The translations under genes were made by a program, and so were the position numbers. This document shows positions 19,552 to 28,516 of a stretch of DNA of 28,516 nucleotides, in pieces. Every line of letters begins with the position of its first letter. The first letter of the stretch is position 1. The stretch comes from Stephanodiscus triporus (lineage: Eukaryota > Bacillariophyta > Thalassiosirophyceae > Thalassiosirales > Thalassiosiraceae): NCBI GenBank assembly GCA_036939755.1, contig JALLAZ010000050.1, positions 1 through 28,516 of the forward strand. Reading direction: 5' to 3'. The notes beneath the pieces are model-generated. The model saw only the letters and a program-made list of their open reading frames with translations. It was not told where the DNA came from and searched no databases.

Positions 19552-22500
19552 TTAACCACTCGAAATGTTGGATGACATGCGCCGCAGTTGATGTTGTAGG
19601 GGCTTTGCCATTGAGATGGCCTCATGTGAGAAGTAAATCACATCGCGATCGCCTCCACCCGACCGGGCGGTCTCCTCATCGAGTTGTTTCTCAAGCGTCT
19701 CCACGGCAAAATCAACATCCGACCGGTCCAGGAATGACATGATAGCCACAAAAGTTCGTCCGACGTTCAAGCGAACATTGGCGACTTTGTCCGAAGTGAG
19801 AGACGCTGCTATGTTAAGAATGATTCGAACTGGCCTTTCGCTTTCAGTGACACTGCTGCTAACGCTAATGCTTTCGTCATCGCGCATTGGCCATTGTGGA
19901 GAGGAATTATCAACTTCCGTACCAGATCGACTCGTTGGACATAGTCCATTGGTAACTATGATCTCTATCATCTTCAAACTTAGCAGTCTCTGCTTACCAT
20001 CGCCACTCATACTACATGTTCTCAAATGAGGTATCACAATCGTATTCATCCATTCACCGCCATCCTCTTCTCCATGTCGCGCCAAACTACTCCCACCCAA
20101 GCAAAAACATTCTGCAGCAGTCTTGCGAACTGCATCGACCTTGTCGTTCATCAGTCGCAAACACAACTTAGATATTTCGTGTCGCGTCTCATGTTGATGT
20201 GTACACCCCATCAATGCAGGGACTATTTCGACGGCGGATTGTCTGACTCGCCATTGCGGGCTAGTTCCCAAATTGGACAATGTGGGCAGCAGCCTCAACA
20301 CCTGCTTTTCACTTAGGACTGGGATGAATACCGGCTTGGTCCGTTCAAAGCTCGTATGGGAGTGGTGAGATTGATGCGACGATAAGGAGACCAAATCATC
20401 GTCAATAAGAGCAGATTGCGAGCCCGACGGTATTCTTGTGCTGCTTGCTTCTCGTGCAGTACGGCTCCTTGAGGCGTTGGTTACCGCCCGAAGCGACGCG
20501 GTGACTACCTCGGGGTCTGAATCCTGCAGTAATTTCTGTAGGATGGGTATAAGGGTGTCGTCGACGTACTTTTTGTGTTCCGTGTACGTCGTGCCATGTC
20601 TGCCAGGGCTGCCAGGGCTTGGTGGTGGTATGCCAGGGCTTGAATGCGAGTCACTATGACTACCGGAAACTCCTCCTAAACCGACTAAGAAAATGAGCAG
20701 CTCCCCAGTTGCCGTCGCCAGCGATGACCGTACTACAGAGCTAGTATCCTTCTGTATTTTCAGCGCCAATGGCAAAAGGCTCTCAAGTACTGCGATGCTA
20801 CGGTGACTATCTGGCGTGCCAACGACAACTGACTCTACTAGCCTTGGAATACACAGTACCGCCTCACTTCTCACCAGATCATCGTTATCCGACAACAAAG
20901 ACTGTAACAAGTCGATGATCACACTTGACCAATGCTCGCCCAACGCATTACAGAGTCGATCACACTGCGCCGCAACAGACAATCTAACACTTGCAACGCG
21001 ATCCTCCGCCAGATTACTTGCAACGGGGAACAACTTACACTGCAATAAATAAACATCCATGAATGTTGATGAGTCCCGAGGAGGCAATCTTCTGATGGAT
21101 CGCGAGCCCTTACTGGCATCCCCCAAAAAAGCATTTGGCAGATGCTCCGCCAGATGCCACGTCAATGTCATCGCCGCCGCCCGTAACTGCGGTTCGGGAT
21201 CGGTCATGCTACGCTCACACATCAATACCAACCATGGGACAGCTCGTCGATCAAAGATCAATTCAGCGATTTCGTGCAGTACGACGGCGGTGGATTTGCG
21301 TACCATGATTTCCACGTCGTGCAGCGCACGCGTGAGTACTCCACGTAGCTGAAGCTGCCGAGGAAAGTCTATATGACTCCAAAGGACGGTACCAAGAGAA
21401 CATGCCGAGACACGAGCAGAAATGGACTTGGATGCGGCGAGACGATGTACCACGGAGAGAAAAGAGTTCCCGGATGTTGAAGTTGATGTGGCACTTCCCG
21501 ATGATCCAGCCAAGGAGGAGGATTCCGATTCACCGTCACCTTGTTGCGATTGCTCAAAGATATCTCCTATAAGCGTCGCACCTTCAGAGGCAATTGTTGA
21601 GCAGTTCAAAACAATCAGTTTCAATATACTCCCTGCAGCACCTAGATCAGTCAAAGGGCTCCCGGCATCTCCTCCGTTACTAGATGCCAAGGAGTCATCC
21701 TCATTCTCGGTCAATTCCTGCTCGGTATCCAAATCCAACACCATGCACAGATAGTCAATAATCTCCCACCGCAATGCCGTGGCTGTAACAGACGAGAACT
21801 CTACGAGGAAGGATCGAGATCGCTGTAATGCCTCGCCGATACGTAACAAAGGAGAGCTCGCTGGATGCTTTTTACCCCTCTGCGCCTTGTTTCCCCTCCC
21901 GGCATTGGGAGGATGAGGACTGCGCTTTTTGCCCTGGACTCGGCCCGGGGGCGCGGGATAAAATTTCGATACCTCCTGGCGTTCCCTGGCGGAGTTGGAC
22001 TCAGACGCTCCACTACTAGACCCGGCATCGGGAAGACAACTGACAAAATCCAACAGTATCTTAGAGGAAATTCCGATAGCCTCGCTTAGTTCCTTCATGG
22101 ACAAGTGCGACCGCCGCCTTGTCCCGATGCTTCCTTCGGAATTTCCGTCCATTGCGGATTCTTCGACGTTATCATTCAAGCTGTTCAGTTCCTTCATCAA
22201 CCCTACGACCAACAATGCCAATATTCTGATCAGTTTTTTCCCAGCCTGTTGCATGCCCTCTTCACGCATCATGGCCAGGGAGTGGGGGGGGGCTGACGAC
22301 GATGTACTGAGTTTCGAAGGCCATCGATTATTGAGGACGGAATCAAAAGTCTCGCCGGGAAACGAAGGCCCCCTTTCACGATGCCGCTGATTGGGGCTGC
22401 TCCCCTTCCAAGGCCTGCCATCGACGACGTCGTGACCTCCCACCGCGACGGTCGCCAATCCCTGGCCGCGTATCAAGCGCCCCATCTCCTCCCTCGCTTT

Positions 22501-23922
22501 CCGCAGGACGTCTCCCCCCACGTGACGCAACGTGAGCTTCAGGGGCCGCTGACTCCTGCGCAGTTCGTCGATCGTTTCGAAGTGGGTCAGGTTAGAGGTA
22601 TCAATGTTCCCCACCTTTGCCACGAGGCTCCCAACTTGGGCGCCCGCGTGCCTGGCGGCGCCGTCCGGGAGGAGCGTTCGTATTATGGTGCGTTCAAGGA
22701 CGTTCTCGACGGTGAGGCCTAGCATCTCGTTGTTGATCAGCACCTCGTAGTCCCCCCATCGTCTTTGTTGTGACGTGCCGTCCTTGGGTTGCGATGGCTG
22801 CTGCTGCCCCGCGGAAGCGCCGGCGCCGCTGACTAGTTTTTTACCCATATCGGCAAACGACGACTGTTTTTTTGGAATTATCATCTTCGATATGACGTTT
22901 GAAAAGACCGACGACGCCATTGACGATGCAGTTGTCGTCGATGCGGTGGATGAGGATGACGACATCGGCGGCGATGGAGGCGGAGGCGGCAGGTTAGTAT
23001 TCGAGCCCCCCTTCGAGAATAATTCCCTATCCCTATAGTCGGACTGGCAATTGACGGGCGAATCCACGGCATCATTTCCCTCCTTAATCATCGCCTTAGT
23101 CGGATTCAGATCGCCGGCCGGGATATCGGCGTCCGCAACCTTCGAGCCCTCACAGGCCGCGAAGAACGACTTGGTGGCATCCGTCCTCCCAGCATCACGC
23201 GAGGTCCGTTCCTGCTCATCGGATATCGTCTCGTACGAACTCCGGACCATGCACAGGATTTCGTACGCCCGCAGCGAGGCCGCCCTCGCCGCCGTGAGCG
23301 ATGGCGAATCCGCCGTTCGCTCCGAACTCTTCCTCGACCCGTGCCCATCGTTCCGATTTCGACCCCCGTCGTCCTCGGCCGGCGACTTCTCCTCGTCGAT
23401 CAGGGGGACTCTGGCGACGTGCAGCAAGAATTTCAAGAACGAATCCGGCACCGTAGTCGCGCGATCCCGGGCGACGGCGGCGGCGGCGGCGAACGACGAC
23501 GACGACTTCGATTTCTCGTCGTCATTCTCGACGTCCCCCCCCGCATCGACCGATTTCGCGATGGGAGGGGACGGGACGACCGCCATCCCCGTCGCGGTCG
23601 CGTCCCCCCCTCCCGACGATAAATCCGCGCCGCCCTCCTCCTCTGCGTCGACGCTCTCGTCCGCTATCACCTCGTCGGACGTCGCCGACGATCTGACGTC
23701 GACGTTTCCTTCCGCGGACGATGCGGTAGTCGTCCCTCCCCTCGTCCCCCCCCCGATGGCGTCCCCGGGCCCGTCTCCCGTCCCGTCCCTCGCGGCGGCG
23801 GACGACGACGACGACGACGACGACGTCAGGCGGTCGCGAAACGCGTCCCTGACGTCGTCGAACGCGACGGGAGTCGCGGGCGCCGCTCGTCGGCGCGGGG
23901 GTACGGCCGACGACGACGACAT
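19552..23922 (-). CDS. PDZ plus HEAT-repeat protein, PP2A-A/PPP4R1-like phosphatase scaffold, 1456 aa
   Basis: A single long exon. Residues about 384-467 form a PDZ-like domain (NEMLGLTVENVLERTIIRTL, then HAGAQVGSLVAKVGNIDTSN). From about 700 onward the protein is helical, with HEAT repeats: VRKSTAVVLHEIAEL, VRLSVAAQCDRLCNAL, VRSSLATATGELLIFL, VRQSAVEIVPALMGC, VRKTAAECFCLG. The C-terminus (DKVANVRLNVGRTFVAIMSF, then RDVIYFSHEA) is typical of the PR65/PPP4R1 group that scaffolds PP2A or PP4 catalytic subunits; that role is inferred. The first 380 residues are low complexity. The frame extends upstream to 24048, but those 42 codons cross the unknown base at 23946 and a 55-bp retroelement copy, so the ATG at 23922 is preferred. 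A PDZ domain on such a scaffold is unusual outside this kind of lineage as far as I recall. Confidence 0.82.
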   Translation of the reverse strand: MSSSSAVPPRRRAAPATPVAFDDVRDAFRDRLTSSSSSSSSAAARDGTGDGPGDAIGGGTRGGTTTASSAEGNVDVRSSATSDEVIADESVDAEEEGGADLSSGGGDATATGMAVVPSPPIAKSVDAGGDVENDDEKSKSSSSFAAAAAVARDRATTVPDSFLKFLLHVARVPLIDEEKSPAEDDGGRNRNDGHGSRKSSERTADSPSLTAARAASLRAYEILCMVRSSYETISDEQERTSRDAGRTDATKSFFAACEGSKVADADIPAGDLNPTKAMIKEGNDAVDSPVNCQSDYRDRELFSKGGSNTNLPPPPPSPPMSSSSSTASTTTASSMASSVFSNVISKMIIPKKQSSFADMGKKLVSGAGASAGQQQPSQPKDGTSQQRRWGDYEVLINNEMLGLTVENVLERTIIRTLLPDGAARHAGAQVGSLVAKVGNIDTSNLTHFETIDELRRSQRPLKLTLRHVGGDVLRKAREEMGRLIRGQGLATVAVGGHDVVDGRPWKGSSPNQRHRERGPSFPGETFDSVLNNRWPSKLSTSSSAPPHSLAMMREEGMQQAGKKLIRILALLVVGLMKELNSLNDNVEESAMDGNSEGSIGTRRRSHLSMKELSEAIGISSKILLDFVSCLPDAGSSSGASESNSARERQEVSKFYPAPPGRVQGKKRSPHPPNAGRGNKAQRGKKHPASSPLLRIGEALQRSRSFLVEFSSVTATALRWEIIDYLCMVLDLDTEQELTENEDDSLASSNGGDAGSPLTDLGAAGSILKLIVLNCSTIASEGATLIGDIFEQSQQGDGESESSSLAGSSGSATSTSTSGNSFLSVVHRLAASKSISARVSACSLGTVLWSHIDFPRQLQLRGVLTRALHDVEIMVRKSTAVVLHEIAELIFDRRAVPWLVLMCERSMTDPEPQLRAAAMTLTWHLAEHLPNAFLGDASKGSRSIRRLPPRDSSTFMDVYLLQCKLFPVASNLAEDRVASVRLSVAAQCDRLCNALGEHWSSVIIDLLQSLLSDNDDLVRSEAVLCIPRLVESVVVGTPDSHRSIAVLESLLPLALKIQKDTSSVVRSSLATATGELLIFLVGLGGVSGSHSDSHSSPGIPPPSPGSPGRHGTTYTEHKKYVDDTLIPILQKLLQDSDPEVVTASLRAVTNASRSRTAREASSTRIPSGSQSALIDDDLVSLSSHQSHHSHTSFERTKPVFIPVLSEKQVLRLLPTLSNLGTSPQWRVRQSAVEIVPALMGCTHQHETRHEISKLCLRLMNDKVDAVRKTAAECFCLGGSSLARHGEEDGGEWMNTIVIPHLRTCSMSGDGKQRLLSLKMIEIIVTNGLCPTSRSGTEVDNSSPQWPMRDDESISVSSSVTESERPVRIILNIAASLTSDKVANVRLNVGRTFVAIMSFLDRSDVDFAVETLEKQLDEETARSGGGDRDVIYFSHEAISMAKPLQHQLRRMSSNISSG

Positions 23923-23945
23923 CGACGAGGTCGGGAGACGGTACG

Positions 23946-24001
23946 NCAGTTGGGGTTGGATTCGTGGATAGGGAGGTTGTGAAGGATGTCGGAAGCGAGG
24001 A
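23946..24001. mobile_element. Unknown base followed by an exact 55-bp copy of the reverse transcriptase gene
   Basis: Base 23946 is N. The next 55 bases (23947-24001) are identical, in the same orientation, to 840-894 within the reverse transcriptase frame; identity stops abruptly at 24002. The element's coding strand here is minus. The natural reading is the 5' edge of another, 5'-truncated copy whose remainder lies unassembled at the N. The true distance between the flanking genes is therefore unknown. Confidence 0.85.
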
Positions 24002-24052
24002 CAATTAAGGCGGTAGTATGATACATAGTCGTAGTCGATACGATACACTCAT

Positions 24053-24077
24053 CGAAGAGAGAGAGAGAGAGAGAGCG
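24053..24077. repeat. (GA)n microsatellite in the divergent promoter
   Basis: An uninterrupted GA dinucleotide run of about ten units lies 100 bases upstream of the tRNA-guanine transglycosylase start, in the region shared with the HEAT-repeat gene. Confidence 0.8.
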
Positions 24078-24177
24078 AACGGCCCATCCACGCCATCTCC
24101 ATTCGACTCAACCGCCATCCCATCCAAACGCACGGCTCGCGCCATCCGCCGGGCGCCAACAGCGAAGCAGAATCGAC

Positions 24178-26050
24178 ATGAGGCGATCGGTCCTCCCGAC
24201 GATGATGATGACTGCCACTTTCGCGACGACGGCTACTACGATGCGGACGACGATGGGACTCCTGACGACGACGAGGACGATGATGATTACCCCCCGACGT
24301 CCTCGTCCTCGTCCATGTCGTCGCGCCCTTCGAACGTCGTTGTCGTTCTCGTCGTCGTCATCGCGATCGTTCTCGACGCCGTCCGACGATGACGGTCTCG
24401 ACGCTCGAACTACGACGACGACTACGACCGAGACGACGACCGCGATCGCGCCCGTCAGTCAGACCGTCGATGACGCAGGACTCCCGCCGCCCTCCTCCTC
24501 CTCGTCCTCGTCCTCTTCCTCTCCTTCTTCGCGGCGGGGTGGGAGGCGACGACGCGGCCAAGTCCACGACGACGACGTCGTCGTACGTCGTCCCCCCCCC
24601 CCGCCGGACCCGTCGACGTTCCCGCCGTGGTCGTACTCGCCGCGATCGTTCTTCGACTTCGAGGTGCTGCACGAGTCGTCGAGGAGCCTCGCTCGCGTGG
24701 GACGCATACGCACTCCCCACGGGAATATCGACACGCCTTCGTACGTGGCCGTGGCGACGAACGGCGCGATCAAGGGGGTGGACTTCCGCGACGCCGACTC
24801 GTGCGGGCAGCAGCTCGTGTTCTGCAACACGTACCACCTCCTGCTACAGCCCGGTACGGACGTGATCGAGGGAGCGGGGGGGTTGCACGAGTTCGTCGGT
24901 CGGAGGGATCGTCCGCTGATCACGGATTCGGGCGGGTTCCAGGTCTTCAGCCTTGCCTACGGATCCGTGCACGACGAGCTTATGAGCTCGGGGGGGGACG
25001 ATGCCGCCGCGGTCGGAGGCGTGGAAGGCGGAGGCGGCGGCGACGGCGAGCTCAAGCGAGCGTCGTCGAAGAAGAAGGGAGGAGGAGGAGGATCGCCGCC
25101 GGTCAGGGTGACGGAGGAGGGCGCGATATTCCGATCCTACCGCGACGGGAGGGAGTTCCTCCTCACGCCCGAGAGCACCGTCCTCGCGCAGAAGTCCCTC
25201 GGCGCCGACATCATCATACCGCTCGACGAGCTTCCGCCGTACCACATCGATCGCGCGTCCCTCGTCGATTCGGTCGATAGGACTCACAGGTGGGAGGCCC
25301 GCAGCCTCGCGCAGCACCTGTCGGACGTGCGAGAGCAGGCGATGTACTGCGTCGTGCACGGCGGAGTGGACAGGGAGCTACGGACGCGCAGCCTCGACTA
25401 CCTGACGTCGCTCCCGTTCGACGGATACGCCATCGGGGGAAGCCTCGGCAAGGACGCGAGCGAGCTATCGGACCTGCTGCGGTGGATGATGCCCCTGATG
25501 AACGCGAACGTTCCAGGATCCGACGTCGATCGCAGGTCCAAGCCGCGTCACCTCCTCGGCATCGCCGACGAGCCGAGCGTGCTCGATGCGGTGATCAACG
25601 GCATCGACACGATGGACTCGTGCTATCCCACCCGACTCGCGAGGCACGGTACGCTGCTGTCGCGGGGGGGGAAGGTGCACATCAAGAGCGGGAGGCACTC
25701 TCGTCGGTACGGCATGCCGATCGATCCCGAGTGCGGCTGCTCGACTTGCAGGAATTACGACAGGGCGTACCTGTGGCATCTCTTCAAGGCGAAGGTGAGT
25801 GTAGATGGGAGGGAGGGAGGGGTGGAGGGAAGGCGAAAGTATAGGCTTTCGTTTGTACATAATTTGTGTAGCGCTCTCAGTTTGGGCTCGAACCTCACTC
25901 GCGTGCGTTAAAATCTCACACAATTTTTTCCCCCTCCGCCTCTTTTCATAGGAACCCGTCTTTATGACCCTTGCGACGATACACAACATTCAATACATGA
26001 ATGATTTGATGGCGAGGCAGAGGCAACTCATACTGGAGGATAAGATTTGA
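24178..26050 (+). CDS. tRNA-guanine transglycosylase (queuine tRNA-ribosyltransferase), two exons, 571 aa
   Basis: The enzyme swaps guanine 34 for queuine or its precursor in tRNAs with GUN anticodons. Exon 1 is 24178-25794; exon 2 is 25952-26050; the 157-bp phase 0 intron has GTGAGT and TTTTCATAG. Active-site features: ITDSGGFQVFSLAYGS (Asp250), LDELPPYH (Asp350), GYAIGG, and GIDTMDSCYPTRLARHG with nucleophile Asp480. The zinc site is Cys519, Cys521, Cys524 (PECGCSTC) plus His550 (TIHN), which is encoded by exon 2, so the splice is needed. Motifs such as VATNGAIKG, FRSYRDGR, ELPPYH and GGSLGKD recall chlamydial rather than animal QTRT1 enzymes. Residues 1-150 are an extension rich in Arg, Thr, Ser and Met; the part ending ALRTSLSFSSSSSRSFSTP looks like a mitochondrial presequence. 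A Gly-rich insert lies at about 270-308. ATG 24178 is the first of the frame. Confidence 0.95.
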
Positions 26051-26543
26051 AGGAAACGTAAACATAAGTATACTTTCGCGTTTTGTGTGGGGTGTCTGCA
26101 CCCACCAGGACTACTCAGTTCAAGATCGGACAAGGAAGATCGCCTGCCCTTCTTGGATGTTATCATCAAGGTCACAGCCCACAATATCAACATTCCTGTT
26201 CGTATATGGCCCTTGCCCAGATTGCGAGGGAATGATTCAAGTCTACTTAAGCGATATCCTGAGCATCGGGCGATGCAAATAAAGGTGATGCATCAAGAAA
26301 AGTTTGAGTGCGACCATGGGGTGAAAATGGGTGTTGGGGGGGGGAAGGGAATACTGTCGTAGTCGATAGATAGATAGAAGTGGTCACTCTTTGTGGCACC
26401 TCCGTGATTCATCTTATTTGTAAAATCTTAGGATACCGTTTAGTTAGTTCCAAGTTACTGATTGCCATCCTTTCAATTTCGCTCTCTAGAGAGATGGATA
26501 AAGAACATGCATGAACGTAATTATTTCGGCTGGAAAAATATAG
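26051..26543. other. Convergent 3' gap with a weak ORF, no gene recognised
   Basis: This 493-bp gap lies between the 3' ends of the transglycosylase and TAF8 genes. The plus strand has an open frame at about 26087-26362 with a protein-like part (EDRLPFLDVIIKVTAHNINI, then PVRIWPLPRLRGND), without family match or splice support. A short GATA run lies at 26363-26375 and a G9 tract near 26336-26344. It is probably 3' UTR sequence plus spacer. Confidence 0.35.
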
Positions 26544-28516
26544 CTATGAAACATTCATACTTCCTTCCAAAATTTTCGACAGCCGCGATCCACTCGCCCT
26601 TCCAACGGGCAAAATCTTTTCAAAGCGGGATTTTTTGGACGCCGACGAAGAGTCTCCTCCCTCTCCCGGCGCCACGGACACGTCTACCTTTCCAGAGTTG
26701 GAAATATTTGATCCTTCTTTCGAGACACAAGCTTTCCCGTCGTCTACAGTGTCGTCATTAACCTGCATTGAACCCCAGTAGGTGGTACCGATGGACTTAC
26801 CGAGGCCAATCACCGACCGTCGCACCGCGTCCCTCTCAGAGACGACTTTTTTAATGACTTCGCTCGGAGCAATATCTGATGATTTCCGCTTCTCTCTAAT
26901 CTTCATCCGAGACAAGACATTGCCCATGACTGCCGATGTGACAATGGATTTGGCTAGTTTATCCTTCGCCATGTTGGAAAAGTGATCGGTGGGGAAGGGG
27001 GGCAAAAAATTTGGAACATACGGCGGCATTCGGACGGATGCACTCGCATTCGGTTCAGACGAATGATGTTTCGACGACGCGGCGTCATGCTTAATTTTCG
27101 ATGCAGCGGCGGCAGGCGGAATCATTTTAGAGTCAGCGTATGGTTTAATGATCGAGCCCCATACCGTGCCAATTGTAGAGTAAACGTCATCGGGAATTCG
27201 AAGCGCCGCTCTCATTGCCTTATCGGCAACTTCGTCTCTCAGCCGAGCAAGTTTGCTATCCGGATCATCCGAGCCTCCTCTCCGCAGTGTCGTCGATGAT
27301 GGAATATCCCGACATGCTTCCATTTCAGTGGCAAGTTTGTGCATTGACAGGGGTATTTTCGTGCCAGACAATCGATGAGGATTGGCAACGTTCTCAGTAC
27401 TTGTGACCAGCGGAAAGGGAGGTACGACATCGAGGTAGGGAGCGTGCCACCCACTGGACGAGACGTCGTTCGAGGGTCCGCCGTTATTACTTGAAAAAGC
27501 AGTGTCCATTGCATCCCCGCCCATGTGCTGACGATCGAGGGAGAATGATACGGATTTCTCGGTCCCATTCATATTCGACAACTGCTTCCCCTGGCCCACC
27601 TTGGGAGCTGCGCTATTAGAGTTAGTTGCGAAATTCGGCCGATTAGGCATGAGAGTTTTCCCTCCGGGACCTTTTAGCGGAGGGGGCGTAAACACTTTTC
27701 CACTGGTTTGTAATGATTCCCCGCCTTCGTTTTCCACCGATGCATGCGACGATTTTGCGCTAACGCCACGAGCATCATCTTCTCCCTCCAGGGGTATTGA
27801 AAACCAATCAGGACCGAATAAGAAGGAAGCCAATCCCTCCCAGCCCCGTTCTTGCCCCTCTTTTAACATGCCATGATCGCGCGGGGGCGTCGGCTGATCT
27901 CCTGCAGAAGAGAACGTCGATGGCGCTGATCCTAGCTGCATCGCCGCCGGAGCCGTGCAGTTCGCGATAGCGTTTAGGGCATCGTAAGCGTTTGTGTGGG
28001 CGGAGGATCTGCCGGATAATTCAACGTTGGTGGATATGGTCGTGCCGACCTACCCGTTGTTTTGCGACAGACCCATGGGTGTTTCGAAGTTTTGCGGAGA
28101 GTGCGTCGAAAAGTGATTTTCGCATACCATGAGAGAGTGTGCCCCGTGAAAAAAAAATGCCATACGCACCAAACTCGAACGAAAAAAAAAATAATGGCAA
28201 GCATCTCCCCAGAAAGGTCGATCCTAATGCACCCCCCAAATGACTCTAAAAACGCACCATTTCCATGTATCCCAGCAGCACGCTTCCCATGACATCCAGG
28301 GCCTCTCCCTCCATCCCCTCCATTCCCAGGTGAAGCGCTGCCCTAGCGACGGACCGTCGGGCGATTTCGGTGCAGTAGGAGGCGTCGTTGTCGGCGGGCG
28401 ACCCGCCGGACAGCCCCACGGAACGACGACCCTCGCTCAACGAGCGCGGACGACCCCGCAAGCGGCGGTGGCGGTGGCGGTGGCGGTGCCTTTTTTTTTC
28501 GTTGCCCGTCGCCGTC
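26544..28516 (-). CDS. TAF8: TFIID subunit TAF8, two exons visible, 5' partial
   Basis: TAF8 is a histone-fold subunit of the general transcription factor TFIID and pairs with TAF10. Exon 1 runs from the right edge to 28258; the frame is open to the edge, so the start is outside or in the last bases. Exon 2 is 28049-26544. The 208-bp phase 0 intron (GTGCGT..GGGTAG) has an average acceptor; a nearby CAG is an alternative but breaks the frame. The bromodomain-associated histone fold is split by it: ASYCTEIARRSVARAALHLG, LDVMGSVLLGYMEM, then ELSGRSSAHTNAYDALNAIA. The TAF8 C-terminal signature is PPYVPNFLPPFPTDHFSNMA near the middle of exon 2. The rest is Ser-rich with a basic stretch RMKIREKRKS. 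About 587 residues are visible, longer than animal TAF8 (about 310). No PHD finger is present, which argues against TAF3. Confidence 0.88.

Noticed and set aside
23051..23971. 306-aa plus-strand ORF rich in Ser, Asp and Pro
   Set aside because: It is antisense to the low-complexity N-terminus of the HEAT-repeat protein, where GAC/TCG repeats keep all frames open.
23923..24048. N-terminal 42-codon extension of the HEAT-repeat protein
   Set aside because: It crosses the unknown base and the 55-bp retroelement copy, so it is an assembly or repeat product. The ATG at 23922 is preferred.
24625..25844. Alternative plus and minus ORFs of 150-217 aa over the transglycosylase
   Set aside because: All are shadows of the GC-rich transglycosylase gene, whose frame holds every catalytic motif.
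1..28516. CRISPR array, toxin-antitoxin, phage or bacterial defence genes
   Set aside because: None is seen. Spliceosomal introns and eukaryotic families show nuclear DNA, and the only direct repeats are a coding minisatellite and the tRNA duplication.

Overview
This window looks like nuclear DNA of a unicellular eukaryote, most probably a diatom or another photosynthetic stramenopile. The genes are dense and on both strands. Introns are short (77 to 208 bp) with GT..AG ends. Proteins carry long Ser/Asp/Gly/Pro low-complexity segments. The families also fit: a PEX11, a TAF8, an Rqc2/NEMF, a DUF1415 protein, two PDZ proteins and a Tudor-like reader of a type I associate with diatoms. One unknown base at 23946 indicates an assembly join.

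Layout. 1-1921 (-): an open reverse transcriptase frame of a non-LTR retroelement that runs off the left edge. 1922-3420: a decayed or poorly resolved plus-strand locus with candidate splice sites, an RGG-rich segment, seven copies of a 54-bp tandem repeat and an ataxin-2-type LsmAD piece with an early stop. 3509-7501 (-): Rqc2/NEMF, two exons. 7690-9204 (+): Tudor-like protein. 9610-9912 (+): tentative small spliced gene. 9954-14284 (-): long coiled-coil protein with a C-terminal PDZ domain, two exons. 14567-16692 (+): secretory-type DUF1415 protein, three exons. 16809-18193 (-): PEX11, two exons. 18463-18785 (+): tRNA-Ala and tRNA-Gly, then a tandem duplication that copied the 3' half of tRNA-Gly. 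18790-19338: coding-like remnant with stops. 19552-23922 (-): PDZ plus HEAT-repeat phosphatase-scaffold-like protein. 24178-26050 (+): tRNA-guanine transglycosylase, two exons, with a presequence-like N-terminus. 26544 to the right edge (-): TAF8, 5' partial.

Most neighbours are divergent pairs with short shared promoters (188, 282 and nominally 255 bp) or convergent pairs with short gaps. The genes are housekeeping functions of unrelated pathways: ribosome quality control, chromatin reading, peroxisome division, TFIID, phosphatase scaffolding and queuosine modification. I see no operon-like or defence-like system.

The most informative oddities are these. An exact 55-bp copy of the reverse transcriptase gene sits beside the N in the shared promoter of the HEAT protein and the transglycosylase, and probably marks an unassembled, 5'-truncated retroelement. 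The tRNA-Gly half duplication changed its anticodon. The transglycosylase resembles the chlamydial type. Gene models were built by joining reading frames at splice sites by eye; family names are from recall of conserved motifs, without database searches.
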